A stretch of DNA of 64,000 nt from Campylorhamphus procurvoides (GCA_013396655.1 WBMV01004761.1:186-64185), one strand, 5' to 3'. Shown: positions 12,796 to 30,720, counted from the stretch's first letter. The notes: generated by a model from the letters alone, not told the origin. Program-made: numbers and translations.

Positions 12796-14042
12796 CACCT
12801 GAGGTCTCATGTGATCTAACCCACCCTGCACCCCCATAGCATCAGGAGGCATTACACCAGGGGCTCCAGACATGAGGGCTGCAGGGGTTTCCCCAGTCTG
12901 CCCGCTCCCTCGGGTCCTTACCACAGCGGGTAAATAGAAGCACAGGGGCTTCCCCACTTGCAGAACCTTTCTAGTGCTCAGGGCTGAGACTGGGGCATCC
13001 CAGCCTGGTACTCTATTCCCATGCTGTGCTGCTGAGAATCTGGCTGCAGAGCTGAAGAGCGAGCATAGGAGACGCCAGAAGACCAGGTTGTGGATCCTTG
13101 CTTCTGCCGTTGTGCCTGAGGTCTTGTTGCTTTGCTGTGCTGTGGTTTCCTCTTTCGCAAAAAGGACAAAAGCTCCTGCCCCATCTCCTGGCTTGGAAGG
13201 GTGTCAAAAAACCCTAAGGCATGGGTCTTCCCTCCTATTTTAGATTCCCACAGGCTGAAAGTGGAGGAGATGGCAGTGTTATCTTATCTGCCCCCTCTCC
13301 AGCCATTAGGGGACCATTAGGAAACCAGCAGTGAAAGGTGCTCTGAGAATGGAGGTATTGAGCCTACCTGACCCCATCTCAGCCAGGGAAATTCCCCAGT
13401 TGTTGCCTGGGAGCAGCTGCTATTGTTTTGGACAAATCCTGGATGGCGCAATTGCCCAGGGTGCTCTGGAGTGAGCCTTTGTTTTCTTCCTCTCTTCTTG
13501 TAAGGGAATGCTGCCAGGAAAGCAGCACGGGCACTCCACAGACTTCTCTGAAGCTTGCCTGGTTTCTTCAGCCCTTCCTGGGCTGGATTGCATTTCTTTT
13601 GAATCTTTGCCTTTCACCTTCTGGCAGGGCCTCAACCCTGCTGCAGACCCGTGTGGCTGCTTCAGTGCCACCTTCACAGGGGACATGAGGCACTCCCGGG
13701 TTGCCCAGAGCAGGAATGACACGTGCTGCAGGGCAGAGTGGGATAGTGGGGCCAGGGCTGCAGCTGCGATTGAAGGAAAAAGGCAGAGACAAGTGGTCTG
13801 CACCTTTTGTTATTATAAAATAAACCAATTTGTTTTAAAAAGGTATCTTGTAAGACGTTACTGGGTGTCTGTGTGATGCCTGCAGCTGGCCCTGCAGTCA
13901 TGCTGGGGGCTGGGATGGGGGTGCAGAGCTGCAGGGGCTGGGGTGGGCAGGGACTGAGGGGTGCCAGGCCTCAGTTTTGAGGCCTTCTGGCTTGAATCAG
14001 GAACAATATGGCCATCAGGGCTGGGGCAGTGATTGTCCCCCA
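12796..14042. other. Intergenic or extended 3' UTR between NFKBIE and SLC35B2
   Basis: No coding exon recognised. It contains one AATAAA at 13819-13824 in an AT-rich setting (TTATTATAAAATAAACC), which could be a distal NFKBIE poly(A) site or chance. Confidence 0.6.
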
Positions 14043-14920
14043 CACTGGTGAGGCCATACCTCAAGTCCTGTGTCCAGTCCTTGGCCCCTCACTTCAAGAA
14101 GGATACTGAGATGTTGGACCGTGTCCAGAGAAGGATGATGGAGCTGATGAAAGGTCTGGAGCACAAGTCCTATAAGGAGGGGCTGAGGGAGCTGGGGTTG
14201 TTTAATCTGGAGAAAAGGAGGCTCAGGGGTAACCTTACCACACTCTACAGCTCCCTGAAAGGAGGTCGTGGCCATGTGAGGGTCGCCCTCTTCTCCCTGG
14301 TAACAAGCAATAGGACAAGAGACACAGCCTCAAGCTGCACCAGGGGAGGTTTAGGTTGGACATTAAAAAGAATTCCTCCTCGGGAAAGGGTGATGTGACC
14401 TTGTCCATCGTGCTGGGCTGCCCCGGGAGGTGGTGGAGTCACCGCCCCTGAAGATGCTCACAGGAGGACTGGTGTGGCTGACACNATGTTGGACCGTGTC
14501 CAGAGAAGGATGATGGAGCTGATGAAAGGTCTGGAGCACAAGTCCTATAAGGAGGGGCTGAGGGAGCTGGGGTTGTTTAATCTGGAGAAAAGGAGGCTCA
14601 GGGGTAACCTTACCACACTCTACAGCTCCCTGAAAGGAGGTCGTGGCCATGTGAGGGTCGCCCTCTTCTCCCTGGTAACAAGCAATAGGACAAGAGACAC
14701 AGCCTCAAGCTGCACCAGGGGAGGTTTAGGTTGGACATTAAAAAGAATTCCTCCTCGGGAAAGGGTGATGTGACCTTGTCCATCGTGCTGGGCTGCCCCG
14801 GGAGGTGGTGGAGTCACCGCCCCTGAAGATGCTCACAGGAGGACTGGTGTGGCTGACACGGCGGTGCTGGGCTCGGTGACCTCAGGAGTGCTTTCCAGTG
14901 TGACTCGGCGAGCCTGTGCC
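14043..14920 (+). repeat. CR1 LINE 3' portion, sense on plus strand
   Basis: Shows the familiar avian CR1 3'-terminal text: GTGAGGCCATACCTC, CTGGAGCACAAGTCCTATAAGGAG, GGGAGCTGGGGTTGTTTAATCTGGAG, TAACAAGCAATAGGACAAGAG, CAGGGGAGGTTTAGGTTGGA, and a diverged tail ending near 14920. The element is 5'-truncated, as most CR1 copies are. The short peptide readable here is the degraded end of the CR1 polymerase, not a host gene. Its apparent length is inflated by the internal false duplication at 14111-14859. Confidence 0.9.
14111..14859. other. Exact 374-bp tandem duplication around a single N (assembly artefact)
   Basis: Bases 14111-14484 and 14486-14859 read as identical, separated only by the ambiguous base at 14485. 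An old, diverged CR1 would not hold a perfect recent tandem copy abutting one N. The pattern is that of two contig ends that overlap but were joined with a placeholder base. Confidence 0.9.
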
Positions 14921-15260
14921 CTCCGGAGCAGCAGGGGCCGCTGTGGGNNNNNNNNNNNNNNNNNNNNNNNNNNNNNNNGCCGAGCGGGGGTTCCGCCACC
15001 ACCGCCGGAGGGGAGCCGAGCGGAGCCGAGGGGAGCCGGCCGGGACCAGGGCCGGGACCAGGGCCGGCCTGCAGGTGAGTTGGCGAGGTGGGCCGGGGTG
15101 GTTGCGGAGGGCGGGCTGGGCGGCGGGGGCAGCTGATCCTCTCGGGCCCCCCCGCGCTGTCTCTCCGCGGGGCCGGGCCCCGGGCAGCAGCTGCCGCAGC
15201 CTCGGCCAGGGAGGCCCCGGAGCGGCAAGCGGGGTGCCCGCCGGGCTGTCCCCCNCCTGC
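14921..15260 (+). promoter_or_regulatory. SLC35B2: GC-rich promoter and first-exon region of SLC35B2
   Basis: CpG-rich block in the right place and orientation for the SLC35B2 start. A consensus donor (GCAG|GTGAGT) ends a likely first exon at 15074, just after a short tandem repeat of CCGGGACCAGGG type. In the phase needed to join exon 2 (17503), the visible part 14980-15074 has no stop and no ATG, so the initiation codon may fall in the N gap or in exon 2. Confidence 0.65.
14948..14978. other. 31-base assembly gap (run of N)
   Basis: Run of N inside the GC-rich region just upstream of the presumed SLC35B2 first exon. Another single N is at 15255. Real gap length is unknown, so part of exon 1 may be missing. 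Confidence 0.99.
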
Positions 15261-17502
15261 GGCCCGTGCAGGGCACAGGGACAGGCAGCACACGCGGGAC
15301 CCCGAGCGGCGAGCAGGGGCCGTGGGCTTGTCAGCAGCTCCAGGCTCGGGTTTGACCTCAGCCCTTCCCAGCCCTACTCCTGAGCGGGGTTGTAGGCAGG
15401 GATCCTTTTCCGTCCCGGGGCCCAAATTCTGCGTGCCCGGCAGGGGGCTGGGTGCTAGCCCGGCTCCGAAGCGGTGCCTCTGAGAGCCGCCCTTGCCGTG
15501 CCCAGGTCTGTTGTCCCGACTGCCGTGCTGCTCCCACACTAAGGCTCCTTTCATGCCTCGCACGCCGCCTGCTCGGCCCCCCCTTGCTACCTGTAACACT
15601 GCCGTCCCTGTTCCTTCCCAGCCTCGCCGGGGAGGGGAGGGGAGAGCAGGGCCTGCTGCACTGAGTCAGCTCCCGGGGCCTGGGAATGGCTAGTGCGGGC
15701 ATAGAGAGAGCCATTGTCCCTCCACAGGCTCCTGGTCCTCCTCCCCCGGCAGCGCTGCGAGGGCCGGCGGGCTGACAGCGGGAGCAGTCCTGCTGACAGG
15801 GCTTTGTGGTCCCTCTCAAGCGGTAACATATGACCCCTGAGCGTAGCAACCCACCCTGTCATTTATATCTGACTTCTTCACTCTGCCATTCAGCCAGGGT
15901 GACTGAATGCAGGCACACCCAGGAGCACATGGGCAGCTTCAGCCCCAGGTGCCGGCACTAAACCCTGTTGCATCCCCACAGCACCTGCAGTGGTGCCCCT
16001 GCGGCAGAGAGAGATGGGATGGATGCGTCAAATTGCCTTTTCTAGAGGGGAGAGTGGGAGGGGAATAGAAATCAGACACAGAAATCCACCCCCAGCTGTT
16101 TGCACTTCTCCCTGGCTGGGAATTTCTGTATCCTTTAAGTCACAGGAGGGAGATTTCTGGGTGAAACACAGCCTCAGCTTAGGTCAGGCTGTTGGATTCC
16201 AAGGGCCTGGTCACAGCAGCTGAGGATAAGAAAAGCCCCTGAGGCCTTTCCCTAGGGGAACAAGAGGTTGGAAGGGAGGGCTTGGTCATGAAATGGCAGG
16301 GGACTTCCTTGCCTTTAAGCTCTTAAGTTTGTAAATCTCTCAGTTTTGTATGAGGGCTACCAAAGGTCACAGCTATATAGTATTTAAGCCAGGTACATCC
16401 CTAAACAGGGCCTAAATTTCTCTGACTTGCTTGTTTCTGGGGGAAACCATCTCTATCCCTTTCAGTCACAGGAGCTTAGAGTTTTTCTTGTTGGTATTTA
16501 TGTAGCCAGCCCACAGCAAGCTTATCTGGCCCTGAAGGCAATTGAGAGGCTTTCTTCACCGGGAAAACTGGTCAGGGATGGAGCAGGTGGAGGAAGCTCC
16601 AGCTTGGTGTGTGATGGGAGGATGCAGGTGGTCTTGGGTGTAGGAAATTCCTGCCTGCTTGCTCATTCTGTTGAATACCTGGTGCCTCTGAATATTTCGG
16701 GTTTGCATCTGTGAGGGAGGGGACACTGGAGACAAGAACTCTTTCAAGGACTATTAAAACTGTTTTAGGTCACTTCCTATGGCTATAGTTGAAGAGTACC
16801 AGCTATACCTTATTGGATAGTCCTGGTAAAATTCCAACCATCTAGCTGCTAGGAAAGTTCCTTTTCAGCCTTGCTTTCTGGCTGTGTTTTGCTAAGTGGG
16901 TGAACCCTGGTAATTTCCTCTGAGCTGCGGGGAATGCCTTGGCATGCTGCCTCCCAGGGCTGCATGAAGAGGTGCTGGAGGCTGGCAGCCCAAACCTCTG
17001 CCTCTTCTCCATTCACCTGGCGCAGCTGGAGGGGAAAGTTCTGAACTGTTTGTTCCCAGAGGAAGGCTGCTTATGGCCAGAGGCTTGAAACATGAGCTGC
17101 TAAGTAGGAGTCGATTTTTCCATTCAGTGACCTTTTCTTTTACCACTTAAGAGCTGTGCTAAAGTTTAACCTGTAAAGGTGAGGTGTGAGGTGCTCCTTG
17201 CATTTGGAGTAAGTGTTGTCAAAAGCAGATGGTTACAGCAATATTTTCTCTAATCCAAGGAATCCAAGGTTCTAAGTCCATGTGTTCCAAAGCAAACACC
17301 TTTAACAGAAGCCAACACAGATGTCTAGCCTGTGCTTTTCAAATCTAGTGGGCGTTTCCTACACCACATGGTGCCAGCATCACCATTGTCCTTCATTGGG
17401 GTCTGGGTGCTGCCCACTGGTTGGCAGGCATAGTTACAGGCGTGCAGAGTGGAGCTGGCCATGTACCAGTAGCCCACCACCTGCCTCTTCCTCTCTCTGC
17501 AG
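15075..17502 (+). other. SLC35B2 intron 1
   Basis: Starts GTGAGT and ends CTCTCTCTGCAG. Its first few hundred bases continue the CpG-rich block (with one N at 15255). No coding exon or recognised repeat further in. Confidence 0.65.
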
Positions 17503-17539
17503 ATTTTGCCTTCCCTTGGTGCTGGCTTCCCTCCCTACA

Positions 17540-20418
17540 ATGGCTACTGGTGAAGAGATCCCCTCTGCCCTGCAGGACTCTTGGGGGGACTTCTGGCTCT
17601 TCCGTTTCTTTGTTAATGCTGCTGGCTACGCGAGTATTGTGGTGCCAGGATTCCTCCTCATCCAGTACTTCAAGAGAAGGAACTACTTGGAGACAGGTAA
17701 GGGCAGGAGCTTCCCTTCCACATCCTGCCTCCCTCTGAGCAATCTGCACCCCTTCAGTCTACCCTGTTGAGGTTGTTTCCCCAATATGCTTTGTCAGGCC
17801 AGGTTTGAGCTGCTCACAGAGCTGTGTCCCAGGGCTGTCTAGGTGCTACCCTGAAACAAATTTCTCTGTGCCAGCAGATCTGGAGGCTAGTAAGGAGGGG
17901 GGCTTTGCCTCTTAAGTTGGTGCAGCTTTTGATGCTTAGGCTGTGATTAATTACAGAATCACAACATATGCTGAGTTGGAAGGGACCCACAAGGAGCATT
18001 GTGTCTCTGCTTTCTCTTACCCCATTCAGGCCGAGGCGTTTGCTTTCCTGTCATCAAATCATGCGTGTTCGGCTCTGAGGTGAAATCTGTACACCAGGAG
18101 GATGGGTCCCTACCACCCCGGGCAGAGCCCACAGAGTCCTCCACAGCCCGGCAGGTCTTCAAGCTGCTCTTCTGTGCTGCTGGTCTGCAGGTAAGGGTCC
18201 TGTGCACGTGTGTGTGGCTATCCCACTCTGGAAGGAGGAGGTGGCCAGTGGGTTTGTGACTGTCAGTTCTTTGAAGACCAAGGATGCAGTGCTGTCCTTG
18301 ATCATGGCAGGGTTGGAGGCTAAGACATATCCTCGCAACCAGGATAGTCCACATCTAGGGACAGTGGAGGTCCATTTAGCTTGTGTCATCGGGGTTGGGG
18401 CACTCTGTGTGTCTGACTGCAGTCCTCTACAGTCATGGATAGGGAAAACTGAAAATTCTGTGGTTCAGCAGATTGTTAGGGCTGCCTTTGTTCTGGCCCT
18501 GATGTCAAATCAGCAGATAGTTTGAGCCCTCTTATCTCCCAAGCTCTCCTCTAGGTCACTGTCTAGGACTGATGCATACTGCCTTGATGGATTGTATTTG
18601 AATACTGGAGAGAATATACTGATTTCAGCTACAGATAAACAGGCATTTTAAATCTTAGTTTCCTTAAGTCTCAGCTACAGCCTAAGCATCATTAAGAAGA
18701 GCAGTTTTTTGAGTCTGTAAGGACTAAAAATAGTAATGTGGGCATTGAGATAGAAAAACCTAGGTGTCCCACAGCCAGCAGAAAATACTCTCTGGCTTAC
18801 TCTTCCAGCCCATTCAGGCTTGCTGTAGGTCACCCACAAGTCCTTCCATCTCTGTGTCTTAAGTTTCTCAGGAAATGTATGGTGAGAGGAAGTCTGTATT
18901 ACTTTTGTGAGGGGCTTGGTATTGTTGCACCAGAAGTAGTGGAGGTGACACCCAGAACAACGATCATCCCTGGTGGACAATTTTGTCTGCTGGGTTTGAA
19001 ATTAGTATGGATTTGGATGATAAAACCAGGCGTAGGGAGCTGGAAGTGAAAACCAATGCAGAGGCCACTGGGAAAACTGCCAGGACCTGCCGCAGGGAGC
19101 TGGCACCAAAACCAGAGCTCTGTATCAGTAACATTCTCTGATTCTGTCAGTCTGGTTCCACAGGCTTTAAAGCAGCTTAAAGTATAACTGCTCATTCTCT
19201 GCCAGGATGTTTGCTTTGCGGGCTTTTTCCCCCTGTACACTGAGCAGGTTTTGTTTGGAACAGGATGTTCCCGGTTGTAACCACATGGGACAGCAGGTTC
19301 CCTCAGACGGGTGGAGTGGAGGGTGGCCCCCTCTCCCAGTGTCTCAGGGAAGCATTGCTGTGCAGAGGATGAGGCAATACTGGGGAAAGCAAGGTTCTCC
19401 TGGGGTCTGTTCTTCCTGTGGTTGGTGGCAGCTGCTGTTGCGGGTCTCGACTCTCCCTCTTGCTTCTCCTGCTTTGCAGGCCTCCTACCTCACATGGGGT
19501 GTCCTCCAGGAACGTGTGATGACAAGAACATATGGTGCCACTGAAACAGACCCCGGTGAGAAGTTCAAGGACTCCCAGTTTCTAGTGTTCATGAACCGCA
19601 TCCTGGCCTTCACAGTGGCTGGTCTGTACTGCGCACTGACCAAGCAGCCACGCCACGGGGCTCCTATGTACAAATACTCCTTTGCCTCCCTCTCCAATAT
19701 CCTCAGCAGCTGGTGTCAGTATGAGGCACTGAAATACATCAGCTTCCCCACCCAAGTGCTGGCCAAGGCTTCCAAAGTGATCCCAGTGATGATGATGGGC
19801 AAACTGGTGTCTCGCAAGAGTTATGAGTACTGGGAGTACCTGACTGCTGCCCTCATCTCCGTGGGGGTCAGCATGTTCCTGCTCTCCAGTGCTCCCAACA
19901 GGCACGTGTCCACGGTCACCACTTTCTCTGGCATAATTCTTCTGGCTGGCTACATAATCTTCGACAGCTTCACCTCCAACTGGCAGGACGCTCTCTTTAC
20001 CTACAAGATGTCTCCCGTGCAGATGATGTTTGGCGTCAACGTGTTCTCCTGCCTGTTCACAGTGGGCTCACTCTTGGAGCAGGGTGCCTTGCTGGAGTCG
20101 GTACGCTTCATGGCCCGCCACTCGGAGTTCACAGCCCATGCTGTGCTGCTCTCCGTGTGCTCTGCCTGTGGCCAGCTCTTCATCTTCTACACCATCAACC
20201 AGTTTGGGGCAGCTGTCTTCACCATCATCATGACACTCCGACAAGCCTTTGCCATCCTCCTCTCCTGCCTCATCTATGGGCACACTGTCACTGTGGTGGG
20301 TGGGCTGGGCATAGCTGTTGTCTTCATGGCCCTCTTTCTCCGTGTCTATGCCCGCAGCCGCATGAAGAAGCGCAGTAAGAAGCTCCCACCAGGCGAGACC
20401 CCTGTACAAAAGGTCTAA
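17540..20418 (+). CDS. SLC35B2: Adenosine 3'-phospho 5'-phosphosulfate transporter 1 (PAPST1)
   Basis: Golgi multi-pass carrier that brings PAPS, the sulfate donor, into the lumen for sulfation of proteoglycans and tyrosines. Coding exons are 17503-17696, 18030-18190 and 19480-20418 (TAA 20416-20418); phases join cleanly. From the ATG at 17540 this gives 418 residues, against about 432 in human. Family landmarks are [10 protein letters not shown] near residue 20, NYLETGRG at the exon 2/3 join, [15 protein letters not shown] at about 108, [73 protein letters not shown] and the C-terminal PVQKV. The last exon alone encodes 312 residues and most of the expected ten membrane segments. The true start may lie in exon 1: codons before this ATG (from 17504) encode a hydrophobic stretch like the human N terminus. 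Identity very secure; N terminus uncertain. Confidence 0.95.
17954..18004 (-). repeat. CR1 3'-end fragment
   Basis: Contains CAGAATCACA and GTTGGAAGGGACCCA, the reverse complement of the typical CR1 3' terminus. It lies in SLC35B2 intron 2, about 25 bp before exon 3. Confidence 0.7.
18191..19479 (+). other. SLC35B2 intron 3
   Basis: Starts GTAAGG, ends GCTTTGCAG. No exon or clear repeat seen. The long open frame that runs from 19207 into exon 4 is open by chance upstream of 19480. Confidence 0.8.
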
Positions 20419-21655
20419 GGAAGCTGGGGCCATGGCATTTAAGCCATAGCCACTGTCCTGCCTCTGGTCTGCGACAGCTTATGTCGAGGGTACTTGTTTG
20501 ATTTCTCAGAACCTGCTGAGGAGCAGGGTAGGGTATGAATAGGCAGGACTGGTGACTCAGTTTTCCACTTGCTTTTCCTGGGGAAGAGGCCCAGGAAATG
20601 CTCGGGGCTGCTGCAGCTCTAAACCTTTCCATTTGCCTTAATAGGTGAAAGACTTTCAGCCAAGGCACAGGCCTGGGGGCACACCGGCATGGGGCTGCTG
20701 GTATACCTGTCCCACCTCTGTCTTGTGGCTTCTCCCCAGAGTCACTGCTGAACAAGGGAAATCTTTTCCTTGGCACTGTCTTGCCTCTGGCTAATGATCC
20801 TCGATTTCTGTTAGTACTACAGAGCAGGAGGAAAGTGCAAGCAAAACACTAGGTTTCTTTTTGAAACACCTCTGGGTGAGACAAGTCCCAAGTTGAGCCC
20901 ATCCTAAGGGTGGAGAGCTCTCAGCCTCCATCCCAGGAGCAGCTCCAAGGTATTACGGACACAGCTAAGGGAATGACTCCCAGCCTGTCCTATCCCAGGC
21001 CTGGGATCTGACCTGGGAGGGCACTCTGCAGTGAAAGCCGGTACTTCCCAGTTTAATTTTATCAGCTCTTTGCCCCTGCTCCAAGACACTTTTCTTTGCT
21101 TCCCTCAGCCCTGATTTTTATGCGGAGCCTGAAGTTGGCCAGTATGGTTTCCAAGGCTTGCCGAGTTTTTTTATGTTGCTTTTTGCTTACATCCGCTGCT
21201 GTTATAGGCCAAAGGCTGCGCTGCCCAGAAGGCCCAGCATCGCTTTGGGGTGCCTCAATGCCACAGTTTCTGGGCTTTGCAGTTGCCATTCAGAGAAGCA
21301 CAAACAGCCCCTCTTTTTCCTGCCAACTGGAGGCGTTGGCTCTAATTTTCCCAGGGCCTGGCCAGAGCCCCGCTGTGCCTGGAGGGCTGGGACATGGGGC
21401 AGAGCCCGCTTGTGGTGCCTTGTTCCTGCTCCACAAGGCAGCAGGGGATGGAATGAATGGGCACTTGCTCCCCAGGCAGCAGGGGATGATGGAGCAGCAA
21501 AAGCTGTTCTTCCCCAAGAGCCTGGGTTTTACTGGTCAGTCCTTTTCTCCTCAACACAACCTGGTTGACAAACCAGCAGGTTTTGGTACTTTTGCAAGGC
21601 AACTTTTTTTTCTCTTTTTATTTTATTAAATTAAAAATATGCTGCATATAGTGCC
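20419..21655 (+). other. SLC35B2: SLC35B2 3' UTR with probable poly(A) signal
   Basis: About 1.2 kb without coding sequence. ATTAAA at 21625-21630 lies in an AT-rich stretch and is followed by a G/T-rich tract, giving the best candidate 3' end. Confidence 0.55.
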
Positions 21656-21659
21656 ATGG

Positions 21660-23600
21660 GCATAAATGTGGGGGGGTTTTATTTGTTTGGTGTTTTTCTT
21701 CCACATAGCTGTAAGGAGGGGATAGATTTGCAACCTTTCCTGTGTCCCTAGTCTCTCAGGGACAGCAAAGCTGTTTTTCCAAACACAGGTGCCTCTCTCT
21801 GCCTTTGCCAAGGCAAGTATCAACCAGGGTTGGATCCAAAGCTGCAAGGCCTGACAGGAGATCTTGCACACACAACTGGGAAGCATAACCAAGTTTGGAA
21901 TGCTGCTTATGCTGGTGGGTGGGTGGAGGAGTTGTTAGCCTGAGTCTGGTTTAGTTCCTGGGTTCCCTGTGTGGTGCAACTTGGGCAGTCCTGGTGGGTG
22001 TAGCCACAGAGGTGGTGCAGAGGCCTGCTGAGCACCTGCCAGCTGGGGCCATCAGTGCTGTAGCACTTTCTGTGGTGCAGCTGCACCAACCCAAGGTCCC
22101 ACACCAGAGGCAGGAGAGGCTTGAGGTGTGAATGGACCATCGTACTGGTATGTATGGGAAGCTTGGTAAAAAACCTTGCCTGTAGGCCTACAAGTGAGCC
22201 TGGATTCAGAGACAGGACTGTGGTCTAAAGGGCTAGGGAAAGGGGAGACTCGAGTGAGTATTACAGGAGAAACAGAATACTAGGGACAGTAGTGAGTTAG
22301 CTGAGCCTGCAGGGATACCAGAGCTGGCTTCAGAGTACTTGGCTCTCCAGCAGTTTTGCCTGTGCTCCTTTCCTAGCTTTGAGCCTTTGAAAGTGCCTGT
22401 GCAAGCTGCTCACAGCTTTTCATCTCGCCATTCAAATTTCCCCAGATGCCTGCTACCACCACCATTTGCTGAGAGACTGGAAATGAAACGGTGTGGGTTT
22501 TTTTCCTTTGGTAAAAACAAACAAACACACAACCCCAAACAAAACAAAACCCCCACACTGACTGCCAGGTTAGGAATGGGATGCAACAGGATAGTTTTTC
22601 TAATTTAAATTTAAAGAAAACAGTGGAAAAAAACCCCAAAACATGAACTTTTAAAGAAATTACTTTACTGATTCAGTATTTGTCGGAACCTTCCTATCCA
22701 GAGAGAAATCTTTCTTGTAAACAATTTGCTAGCTCAGGTCCAGCACTGCCCTAGCAGGCAGTATCCACACAGCTGCCACACTGGCAGCACAGTGTTCTGC
22801 AGTGTCTTGGTGTGCAGCAAAGGATTCCAGTAAGGTTTGCCTCCCTGCTGAAGATGGATACTGGCTCAAACACGCTCCATTTTGTGCCTTGACAATTGGC
22901 ATGCAGGCAGCAAGAGAACTTTATGCTGGTGTCACTTTTCCCTGACAAACCCCAAGGACCATTGTGGCAGGGTGACAAACCATACTCATAAAATACAGGC
23001 TCAGTGCAAGGGACAGCTCAATCAGAGGCGATGTCCCAGGCTGATTTGTCATTTGGAACACAGGCAGAAGCCAAGGGGTGGCCTGATACTGCCAAACACC
23101 CAAGGGCTGCAGGTGGCCAAAAAGTGCAGGCTTGGAGGTGGAAGGAAAGGAGTCTATAATCTTTTCGCTTAAGAGCTAATGAGGCGGCTTGAGTATAGTC
23201 CTGAGCTGTCGCTCCACCCCCTGCTCCACACTGTAGTGGAACAGGCAGATGGCTCCTGCCCTGCAGTGCTCAGATCAGACCAGCCAGCAGCAGTCCAGGC
23301 TGAGGCCCTGGCACAGCTTGCCCAGCTGAGCCCTGCAGATGGGAAAAGTTTGCTTCCAGGCTGGGGGGACATACAGCACTCCAGGTGGAGGACTACTGCC
23401 CATTGGAGATGATCCCACCTGCATAGCAGGTCATGTGTTCTCCCACCCACTTCATCTTGCCTGGGCACAAAAGGGGTAGAGATCACCTAAAGCAGGGCTC
23501 TGAAAACAGTCAGGGCACAGGAGAAACCAGCAGCACAATACCCTCAGGCACAAGCTGAGACCCCTTCCTGCACAGAATAGGCATAAAAGACAAAGGACCC
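21660..23600. other. Convergent intergenic region between SLC35B2 and HSP90AB1
   Basis: No coding exon recognised on either strand. It contains an A/C-rich low-complexity patch near 22510-22555 (repeated AAACAAAC). The two flanking genes end toward each other here. Confidence 0.7.
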
Positions 23601-23604
23601 CACC

Positions 23605-24065
23605 ATGTAAATCACTGATTCTTTAATTGCAGTAGAACAAAATAACAGAAAAATAAAAACCAACCAAAATACAATATCCTAGGGGTTCAGGGAGGCAGCA
23701 GCTCAGAGGAACGGCTCTCCCACCCTGATGGAAGAAGGGCAGTGTTTAAGGCCTACTGGTAACATGGGGCACCCCAGGAGGGGGTGAAAGAGGAAGCCTG
23801 ATGCCTCTTAACCTCCATTCCCCATCAGTAGCTGTTCCTACGCAAGCAGAAAGACACACAATAGACAGCCTTGGGCTACCTGAATCACTACAAACAAACA
23901 GGAAATTGTGCCCTCCTGCACCCCGCCAAAAACAACCCCACCCAAACATAGCCAAAAAAACAGACACCACCAAGGAGTCAGTAGCAGCTGGTGGGAGCAG
24001 ACCCTCTTCTAAGCAGACATGATACAGGGCAGAGGTCTGGCATGTGAGGGAAGAGCCTTTCTCCT
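23605..24065 (-). other. HSP90AB1: HSP90AB1 3' UTR with poly(A) signal
   Basis: Runs from the stop codon at 24066-24068 toward lower coordinates. On the minus strand an ATTAAA hexamer at 23622-23627 marks the probable 3' end, giving a 3' UTR of roughly 450 nt. Confidence 0.65.
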
Positions 24066-30269
<6,204 letters not shown>

Positions 30270-30355
30270 CTGTCAAGGCAAGCACAGCCCACGTTCAGCC
30301 CATCAGCACGGCGGGGAGGGCACGGGGCCCGGCCCGCCCGCCGCTCTGCCCTTAC
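30270..30355 (-). other. HSP90AB1: HSP90AB1 intron 1, only 86 nt
   Basis: On the minus strand it begins GTAAGGGCAG and ends TTGCCTTGACAG directly before the ATG. Very GC-rich. I see no clear GAAnnTTC heat-shock element in it. Confidence 0.85.
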
Positions 30356-30720
30356 CGTCTCTTGCATGAGCGACCGGCAAATGGGCCGTACCTACTTCCG
30401 GCTTCGTTTTATGGGTGCGGAGCGGCGTGCCTCACCGCACGCCATAGCCTTCCGCCTTAAAGCGGCCCCTGTCAGCGCGCCGCAGGTGAACGGTGTAGGG
30501 GCGCACGCGGCGTTGCCGCTTAGCGGTGGCCATGATGGGGCGGGCTCGCACAGTCCCGCTCCACGCTGCTGCCGCGGGGGCTCCCCGCCGGGGCTCCGCG
30601 GTGCTCGGAGGGTCCCGGTGCCGCGGGCCGCGGCCCTCCGACGGGCGCAGCGAGGGACGGCGGGGAGACCCGCCGAGGGACTATTTTCGGCGGAAGAAGG
30701 CAGCACGGCTGAGGCTGCGT
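30290..30720. promoter_or_regulatory. CpG island over the HSP90AB1 promoter
   Basis: Dense CG dinucleotides, with a GC box (GGGGCGGGC) near 30536. No canonical tandem GAAnnTTC heat-shock element was found by eye, in line with a constitutive beta-type gene. Plus-strand open frames here are compositional. Confidence 0.75.
30356..30420 (-). promoter_or_regulatory. HSP90AB1: HSP90AB1 noncoding first exon and TATA-like box
   Basis: The donor after ...GCAAGAGACG at 30356 ends the first exon. On the minus strand ATAAAA at 30407-30412 lies in CCCATAAAACG and would place transcription start about 25-30 nt downstream, near 30380. The exon contains an ATG at 30367-30365, in frame with the main ATG once spliced (M-Q-E-T then MPEKV). 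The upstream ATG has a poor Kozak context (pyrimidine at -3); the main ATG has A at -3. Confidence 0.75.

Noticed and set aside
14814..15599. 261-aa minus-strand frame opposite SLC35B2 exon 1
   Set aside because: Runs through the N gap and GC-rich promoter; proline/glycine-rich compositional artefact.
19207..20418. A 403-codon open frame read as a single exon of SLC35B2
   Set aside because: The family match begins only at the acceptor at 19480. The 91 codons before it are unlike any PAPS transporter and are intron read-through.
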